Below are positions 56,326 through 64,000 of a DNA stretch of 64,000 bases, piece by piece. A program made the translations under genes and the position numbers. This DNA is from Edaphochlamys debaryana (lineage: Eukaryota > Chlorophyta > Chlorophyceae > Chlamydomonadales), in assembly GCA_016858145.1 (NCBI GenBank), contig JAEHOE010000085.1, positions 186,001 through 250,000 of the forward strand. Reading direction: 5' to 3'. How positions within the stretch are numbered: the first letter of the stretch is position 1; the number at the start of each line of letters is the position of its first letter. The notes below the pieces were generated by a model that was given only the letters and a program-made list of their open reading frames with translations, was not told where the DNA came from and did not search any database.

Positions 56326-58050
56326 TCCTTGCAGGTTCAGAGCAGCTATTCATGCATTTCTAGCGCTGACTGACTGTGTAGACTCAGGTTGAATGCGCTG
56401 AGGCGTTCGTTGCTTCAAAACCGTACTTCGCCAACCTTGCCAAGAAGTTGCGACAGACACGCACGCGTACCCGCTGTCGCACGCAGCACGTGTAAATGTC
56501 TAGGTAAAGGGTTGCCGTTCGTGTGGTTCCGGTGCAGAGGGTGGCGAGTCGATGTGGGAAGTCGAGGGGCGCGCTGTCTCCGACCGCAGCAGGTTGGGCA
56601 GCCGAACGCTGGTGGCAGCACGCATTGTCACGAGCTTTCGTTAGCATCTGGTCATGCATGGGCAGCTCGAATAGTACACGAAGGGGTGTACTCGCGACGG
56701 ACCCGCCCCTTCACACACCCCTTTCTTCCCCTGCGCCCCTCCGCCCCGCTCCCACCCCGGCCCTCAGGGCCCCGCGTGCCCGAATAGTAACTTTCGGCTG
56801 ATGCCCTTGCAACAACAACCGCCGTGACTTTCAACATAACCTTGTTCACAGCAGCGCCACCTGCACCTGCCTACTGGAAGAGAAGACCTCTCCGGCAGGG
56901 GGGGGGTAGGAATGATGTAGAAGTACCCCATGCTTCCTTTGGAAAGAGCTTGTCCACAGGAGCCTAAATCCGCTTTCAGAAATAAAATCGAGGTTGTTAT
57001 TGCAAAGATCCAGGCCCTCAAAGTTCAGGGTGGGTGGGTGGGTCGGGGGGTCCGGGAACTTTCGTCAAGGGGGGCCCAGGAACTTTCGTCACGGCGGGCA
57101 GGACCCCTTCCGTCGGCTCCTGCGCTCTTCCAAGGGTCCATCAGGCGTGTATTGACAAGGTCTGAGCCCTGGGTATGCCTGAGCACCACGTTCAGCGGTC
57201 GGGAGGTGGGTCCAGGCCGGACATGACCCGACATGTCGGCATGCCAGCGTTGCAGAACACGTGGGGGGCCATCCCCATCGCCTCCTGTTGCGTGACACAC
57301 AGCCACTTTGTCACACAAGCAGTCAGAAGCACTAAGCGCTGCGGTGGTAGGCTCGGCAGGAACCTCTTTGTGGGTCAATGGACGCGTCCATGGTCAATGG
57401 ACAGACGCCAAATCTGGCCTTCGCCCCAAGACGGCTTGCAACGCATTAGCACACGTGAAGTGCAGTCCGAAGATGCAGACATGAAAGAAGTTGCCGTACG
57501 TCTCTCGCATGTGCAGTGCTGCCGTACGCCGTACGGCATGGGTGGGTGGGTGGGTCGGGGGGGTCAGGAACTTTTGCGGCATGGGGTGCAAAACTTTTGT
57601 CCCTACCCCCCCCTGTCTCCGGCTCTCCCCATCGAGCTCCATGGATGGGGTATGACCACAAGGATAATGCCAACGCGCCTTCATTCGTTGCCTCAGCCTC
57701 CGTACTATCGTGTCAAGGCAGCAAAACAGCCCGCGGCCTATACAGCCACAGCAACGTCATCTGCACATTTGCCCGTCGCCGTTCCCTAGCTCAGCTGTCA
57801 CAGGAACACAACCGGCAAGTGCCTGCCAGCACACCAACTCAATGCACGGCTGTGCGCTTCCGCCAGAGTCAGTGAGATGACTATCGTTTACTCTCTACCC
57901 CCGTGCGCATCCGCCCCATTCCTCCTGGTTCCACCGGACCCCTGATGCCCACCGTACGTATCACCTCTTCCTCCTGAGCACCTCAGTCTTGCCTCATCTC
58001 GTTGGCATGCGAGTGCATGATGCTTGGAAATACATGCGTATCCTGTGACC
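56326..58050. repeat. Spacer between the two glycosyltransferase paralogs, with a dispersed repeat
   Basis: 1.7 kb. It contains two copies of a unit that begins GGTGGGTGGGTGGGTCGGGG, continues with a GGAACTTT(C/T)G core, and lies at 57029-57093 and 57541-57600. The first copy repeats its GGAACTTTCGTCA core in tandem. Open frames through this area (for example 57175-57789, +) are repeat translations and not genes. The rest must include the promoter of F on the left and the 3' UTR of E on the right. No TGTAA seen on the minus strand. Confidence 0.55.
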
Positions 58051-61000
58051 CTACCACGCCACCGACGCAGCCAGCTCCGGCGAGGAGCGGTACCGCATGA
58101 AGCGGCACCGCTGCCGCCACCGCTCGTGCCGCGCCTGCGCCGCCCCCTCCAGCCCCCCCAGCTCCACCAGCCTGTCCAGCCACAGCACGTGCGGCTGCAG
58201 GGGCGCCTGCAGGGCGGCGCCCGCGTTGATGCGCAGCAGGTCGGCGTAGGAGAGGCGGGCGAAGGCGGGGGAGGTGCCGGCGGGGGGAGGCGGGGTCTTG
58301 GGGTCCTGGGTGGAGAGGCGGGTGGGCGGGTGGTAGGGTGGTTAGTATGGGGCTGGCAGAGGGGTTGAGGACGGTAAGGCACGTGCCTGGGGCCGCCGTA
58401 CAGCTGCTAGCACGTGAGCCAGGCAACTGGGCTGAACTCAACCGGGCAGAGAGGTTTGCGTGGGCCGCAGACGCGGAGCCCAAGGCCCTTCCGAACAGCA
58501 GCGCTTCGTTCGGCCCCTCGCGGCATGCACCGGCCCCCACGCACGTACCGTCACCACGAGCGTGGTCTCCTCGCTGGGGCTGGCCTGCGCCGGCTGCAGC
58601 CAGCGCCGCAGCTGCCTGAACTCCACCGCCAGCATGCCCCGCCCCGTGTCATCAGGGGGCGGCAGGGGGACCAGGCACTCTGGGTGGGGGAGGGGGCACG
58701 AGACGCGTATGTAAGGAGGAGATGAGAACTCACTAAGGGGAATCACACAGCGGGCGGGGGAGGGGGTGCAAACAGCCATGTGGATTTGATAGATAGCTAT
58801 GAAGCAGTCTCTGGCTGACATTCTGGAGGGCCGTGCGGGCCGCTGCCCACCTCTCTCTGTGAAGGCCAGCCACTCGCACTGTAGGTTGCGCAGGGAGTCC
58901 CCGAACGGCGCCACCACGTCTGTGGCGTTGAGGTAGTCCCAGGGGATGCGGTGGGCGATGGGGCGGCTGCTGTTGCGCGCCCACTCGTTGAGCACCCAGT
59001 CGGCGTCGCAGGGGGCCGCGGGCCAGGCCGCCACCGCCCCCAGCGCCAGGGAGACACGGGCCAGCTCCTCGGCCGCTCGCACAAACTCCAGCTTGCCTGG
59101 GGCAAAGGAGGCGCGGAACGTTAGATTCCAGTCACTGGCCGTCTCCCACGTGTGCCCCGCCCACTTGTTCGTGGCCCACGGTTCACGGTGCACCCTGTTG
59201 CAGCCCTGCCCATGCCCCTGCACCGACAAACTCACTCAGACCCGCGTGGATGACGCCCGGTGCGTAGGCCACGACGCGGCCCAGCCCGGGCGGGTCGGGC
59301 CAGGCGGGCGAGGGTTCCCCGGCGCGCGGCCCCGCGGCCCCTGCCGCATAGAACAGATGCTCCCGGCTGCCCACGCAGCTGCGAGGCGGAGAACAAACAC
59401 GCCACCAGGCAGAGAGGTGACGCACTTCTAATGAGCCTTTGTGCACGCTTTGGGCTGAGCCCCCGCCCCTACCGTCAGGCTCCTGTCGCCCACACCCTTT
59501 CCTTGATCTGGAGCACAAAAACGGCCCCCAGCACGCCTTCCTGCACCCTGTATGTGCCGTACGCACCGGTGCGCCAGGCTCCAGTCGTACAGATCCGCGA
59601 ACTTGAGCGCCAGGCCCTTGGGATCCAGCGTCACCGCCATGCCCCCATGCAGGTGCCCGATGGCCTTGGGGACGGCGGAGAGAGGTGGGGGGAGGGCGGG
59701 GGCCATTGAAGAAAGAGGGGCTGGGGTCGTCGGCAAAGTGCAGTCACCACAGGAACGTGTCGCATGTTGCACCTTGCACGTGGGGCCAGACGCCAAGAGC
59801 GAGCTGAGTGGGGGCAGAGCAGCAGCAGCAGGCCGGATAGGTTTGCGCAGGCGCTCACCGTGCGGTACCGGGGCTGCAAGTGAGCGTGGTAGTGCCCCCA
59901 GCGCCCCAGCATCCACCAGGGCGACTGCACCCAGCCGCCCGGCAGCACGAAGCCGTGCAGCCGCTGCCCCGTGGCGGGGGTGACGGCGGGGCTGCTCGCT
60001 GCGGGTGGCGCACGGCGGGGGCGTGGCGCACGAGGGGTTCAGAGAGGTGCAGCAACCGCACAGACCAGTACAACAGCCCATGCACGTTCCTAGCCGGTAG
60101 ACGGTGCAGGCTGCCGCAAGCCGCGAGTGCCCCCACGTTGTGCGACCAACGCGAAAGTCTCGTTGGGTGTCCTCCGCGCCAGCTCTTCGTCCGCGGGGTC
60201 CTCGGGGTCGGGCAGCCGTGGAGCGCCTGCGGCGCGTGCGGGGGGCTGACCGTCAGCTCACACGTGAAGAGAGCCAAGGGGAGCTGCCGCAAAGCTCATC
60301 CCTTGGCTTGCGGGCGTTGCAGCGCCGAACCCTTCCGTAGCCATCCGCAAGCCCAACTCGCCCGCTCGCTCACCAAAGCGCTGCAGCTCGGCGAATGCAG
60401 CCCTCAGCGCCTTCCCGTGCTTGCCAGGAGGGCCATACACCTGCCCGCCGAGCTCAGCCGGCCACACGCCGCCTGCATGCGGACCCGGGCGTGCCCGCAG
60501 GGATGAGCGTGTGAGGCGGTGAAGGGACGGTCGTTCCATGAGCCTTGAGGCGCCCGGAACCGCAACGAGGAGCAACGGATACCTAGCAGCAAAGGGCGCA
60601 CGGTCACTACGGTCACCACCACCGCCTGACCCCACACCAAAGCGGCGCTCACCCGCGTGGGGCATGCGCAGGCTGCCGACCTTGACAGAGGTGGTGATGG
60701 GGAGGGCGGTGCCGTTGCGGGCGAACAGGGTGCCGTTGGCGCAGGGCCAGCGCTCACAGACCAGAGCCGACAGGGGCCCCGGCACAGGCAGCTCCTGGGG
60801 CGGATGGCGTGCATGCGTGGGAGAGGGAGGACCAGGCGTCGTGAGCCGCGTTTGGGTTTTGCGACGTGCGTGCGATGGACCATGCGCTTAGGGTCCACCT
60901 GCCCAGAGCGGAGAGTTAGCGCTGGGTCTCGGTGTGCCCTGCCCTCACCGCCCCGCCCCCCTTCGCCTCACCACGAACGCCATCTTGGATGCCGACACAC

Positions 61001-63609
61001 TGACCAGGTGAGCGTCGAAGGCCTGAGGGGTGGTGCGGGCGGCGCAGCGATCACGCGCAAGACCCGCGCTCCATCCGCCTGCGAGCACCAGGCTGCTTAC
61101 ACCCCGGCGGTACGTGTCGGTGCCCCGCCCACTCACCCCCACGCCGCCCGGGTGCAGCTTGGCCCAATCGGGGTGGTCATGCGGCATACGGTGGAAGCAC
61201 TGCCCGAACACGGGCCGACCGGCCAGACAGGACAGCATGGACTCTGCGGTCGCGGCAGCAGGGGCCACCCATGAGGGGCTGCGGTGGGTCTTGGGGTCGT
61301 AGCTCAGGGCTGAGGAGACCCAAGCTTGAGTGGGTGCGTGTGACGTGAGGCACCCAGACGTTGAGGCGCTCGGACCTCAGAGCCTAGCCCGCGCCCACCC
61401 CTGCCCGCGCCCGCTCGCCCACCGGTGAGCATGACTTGGTCATCGCAGGTCATGCCAAAGTCGTTCGCTGGGCAATGCCATGACAGGGGCGGAGAGAAGT
61501 AAGAGAGCGTGGAAGCGCAGGGGCACCCGCACGGACACATAACTGCCGGAGTAGCGGCCAGCATGTAAGCCACTGGGAAACCCCCGGCCCCAGCCCGGAC
61601 CCATGACCAGGTATCCTCAGCTTCTCACGTGAAAGCGCCGGCGATATGGCCCGCAGGCGGCTGCTGTCCTCGGACCAGCGCACTGAGGTCATGCGGAGAT
61701 ACGGCGGAGCGAAAGGCACTTGTGAGAAGCATGGCGCAGCGGCAGGGGCCTGCGCACCCACCAATCTTGCCTCCCGTACCTAGGACAGAGCGCCCCAGCC
61801 CAACCAGGCCTCGTCCCTCACCCGGCCGGTGCACGGTCTCGTAGAGGAGCCAGGCCACGGGCCCATTGGGCGAGGTGTTCTGTGAGCGCGAATAGGGCGC
61901 GTGCGCATCCGGGGGACACATGCAAGGCTCAGAGCCAAGAGCGGTTGATTACCGTGCGCAGGCCCCAGGCGGCTTTCCTTGCCTGGATGTACGAGAAGCC
62001 GCCGTTGATTGCGTAATAGCTCTCTGACTGACTCATCATGTGTATCTAGGCCGTTTGAAGGGGCGGGCCGGCGACAGGTAGAATAAGAGGTCAGAGGTAA
62101 GAAAGAGACTGGTGCAGGGGAGCAGAAGGCTGCTGACGGAGCCTTTAGGCCAGGGCACTTGTACCTTGTCGAGTGGGGGATTCTTAACTCGCGCGTAGAA
62201 GTCGTCAAGGATAACGCTGTCGGAGTCTATTGCGAGCACGTTGTAACCCAGAGCCACCGCCCTGGCTGCAAAGGGATGGGTCGTGCGCAGGGAGCGTTGG
62301 CGGGTCTTTCAGGCTCTCCCAGGACCGGACTTGAACGCGCTTGCGGCACCACCAGGGGGCTCCCGGGGCCCTTGGCCCACCCACCGGTCGTGAACCACTT
62401 GCGCCAGCGCTGGGGCCTGCCGTTGAGATGGGCCATGTACTCGAACCCTGATTGGAAGCGCTCGCCGCTGCGGCGATGCAGGGGCGATAGCGGAGGAGCG
62501 GAAGACATGAGGACAGAGCACCCCACTGGTGGCACGGGCATGGTCACAGACATGACACCCTGCCGAGTCGAATTGAGGGCCCCACACACCGCGGCACTAC
62601 GCCCTGTTGTCTATGCCTATGATAACCCTACCGAGTACGGACTCCTGGGCCTCTTTCCCTTCAATGCCCCCTACACCGTGCCTCTTGCACCCCCCATACC
62701 TCGCCCTTCAGCAGGGGACAGCGACCGCAGCCCTACGGCATTCACCTGACAGGGTCCCGTGTGCGGTACCACCCGCAGCTGATGGGGCCCCACGTGTGCA
62801 CATGGTGTTGGATAACCGCTGCCAGCTTCTGGCAAAGGCTGGGCCGATCCATGATCATGAGGATGTGGGCGTACCCAGCCCTCCGGAAGCGGTGGAGGAA
62901 CTGCCCGCGGGAGGCACAGCCGCAATTGCATGGTTATGCTGTGAAGCTGCACCCTGCAGGCGCTAGGGTTGACAAGCGCTAGAATTGACAAGCGTGCGAG
63001 CACGCACCTGGGCTGCCTCATCGACGCGGGACTCGGTGGTGACGATGACCTGGGGCAGCAAGCGCGGGAGGCAGGGAAGGGTGGAGAAGTGGGGGGGGAC
63101 GGGGTGAAGGGGAAGTCAGGGTGGGGGGGCCCAATGAAAGGGGCAGGAGGGAGGGGCAAGAGAGAGGCAGCTGGAGTTGACGATTACATCCCTTCACCCA
63201 AACACACACACTGGAGTCACGCTGCTGGATACAGCCAGCTAGCGCTTGACCTCTAAACGCGGAGTGCGCGGTGGCGGCAATTTTGGCGCGCCATGGCCAA
63301 CGGCAACAGTACACCCACCAATCACCGCACCTCGTTTTTGTAACTGGTCCGCTTCAACGCTGTCACCAGATCGTCGGCTGAATCCAACGGGCCGATGTAT
63401 CCGGGGAGCTTCTGAAGCGAGCAATAGTCGCCCTGGACGCCCAAGCGCCCCTCGCAGATGGCGCCCGTAGGCGCACCCTGACATAGCTGAGCACATATTG
63501 ACGCAATCAGAGCAAGGGCAAGCCCGCAAGCCACTCGAGAGAGTCGCCGATGCGCGCCGGCAGCGCGAGCCGAGTCGCCGTGCCCGCATCGGTGTGGTAC
63601 CAGCGTCAT
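58051..63609 (-). CDS. Secretory glycosyltransferase-like protein, tandem paralog E
   Basis: 20 exons joined in phase give 793 residues. The ATG at 63609 leads, after a basic stretch, into the hydrophobic run VACGLALALIASICAQLCQG, a signal peptide or type II anchor. The domain layout equals paralog F: FLHRFRRAGYAHILMIMDRP, LGYNVLAIDSDSVILDDFYA (candidate DSD metal site, 200-202), INGGFSYIQNTSPNGPVAWL, FGMTCDDQVMLTESMLSCLA and the shared C-terminal half ending ELAASVAW. Most introns coincide with F, with differences. F splits the FNGRPERW region where E has one exon (62385-62467). The next-but-one intron is shifted by several codons. E's intron after SYIQ (61982-61846 side) begins with GC (CAG/GCAAGG). 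One acceptor is AAG (59665-59667). Function as for F: probable ER/Golgi sugar transfer, family link inferred. Confidence 0.8.
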
Positions 63610-64000
63610 GAATACATGATACGTAGTGGAAGGAGGGAGGGAGCAGTGCGAGTGTGAACTGCGGCGCGGCTGAGGCGTAAAGAAGTTTACGCACTCGTTT
63701 GTCACTCTGATGCACTGCCTACAAGGTGAGTGGGTGCCATAAGCTGTTTGCACAACCGGTAAACTTGGGGCGAAAAGCTGGGGATCGCATGTCAGACTTA
63801 CAAGTCTCCGTACAGCCGCGTTTCTGCACGGTTACTTCGTGCAGTTCTGCTAGTCAGAGGCCCATGGCAACACCGGTCAGAGGCGGCACCACAGCATACC
63901 AGAGAGAGAGAGGTTACACAGGGGCCAGAGGGGCTTGACGAAGGCGGGAGGGGGCCCCCGAGCGCGGTCCGCTGTGGTGGCCTAAGCTGCAGGCGTGTGG
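63610..64000. promoter_or_regulatory. 5' flank of glycosyltransferase-like gene E
   Basis: 390 bases upstream of the start codon on the minus strand, lower in GC than the gene. An in-frame upstream extension exists to 63753 but lacks paralog support. No TATA box, repeat or other gene recognised before the window ends. Confidence 0.35.

Noticed and set aside
57029..57093. Heat-shock element controlling gene F
   Set aside because: Only isolated nGAAnnTTCn pairs, located about 0.7 kb from the start codon and embedded in a dispersed repeat.
57175..57789. 204-codon plus-strand gene between the glycosyltransferase paralogs
   Set aside because: Most of it is repeat-derived, and there is no domain or splice structure like that of neighbouring genes.
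1..64000. Bacterial features: operons, CRISPR arrays, insertion sequences, Shine-Dalgarno sites
   Set aside because: All genes are eukaryotic and intron-bearing or flanked by such genes. No direct-repeat/spacer array or transposase was seen. No rRNA or certain tRNA gene was found either.

Overview
The window is nuclear DNA from a eukaryote, most likely a green alga (Chlorophyta). It is very GC-rich. Every gene except one is cut by many short spliceosomal introns that typically open with a G-run (GTGGGG...) and close with a C-run (CCCCAG). TGTAA, the polyadenylation signal known from Chlamydomonas, lies behind several stop codons. The genus cannot be told from the sequence. I rebuilt exons by hand from splice sites, reading-frame continuity and comparison of paralogs. 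Exon boundaries are therefore inferred, although most are fixed by phase.

Layout, left to right. 1-1954: little of substance, one ambiguous edge exon. 1955-14026 (-): a 34-exon P5A-type ATPase of the ER (Spf1/ATP13A1/MIA family). Its 1.35 kb intron 26 carries five box C/D-type kink-turn RNAs on the sense strand. 14759-16089 (-) and 16764-18044 (+): a divergent pair of unknown proteins sharing an NPIT motif. 18860-22249 (+): an SGNH/SASA-type carbohydrate esterase with a long disordered tail. 22775-24822 (+): GID4, the substrate receptor of the GID/CTLH ubiquitin ligase. 26709-28647 (+): a small single-pass membrane protein.

29422-41054: four paralogs of the RTA1-like seven-helix membrane family (A+, B-, C+, D+), a family best known from fungi. 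B and C are almost identical through most of their length, and D carries a long acidic tail. 42426-44071 (-): a 116-residue single-pass protein ending in a 9-nt coding exon. 44648-48377 (+): a BTB-BACK protein. 50160-56325 (-) and 58051-63609 (-): tandem paralogs of a secretory-pathway glycosyltransferase-like protein (771 and 793 residues, 21 and 20 exons).

There is no operon logic. The themes are endomembrane and membrane proteins (P5A ATPase, RTA1-like proteins, glycosyltransferases), ubiquitin-ligase receptors (GID4, BTB-BACK) and local duplication. The most notable signals are the intron-encoded kink-turn RNA cluster and the RTA1-like gene cluster.
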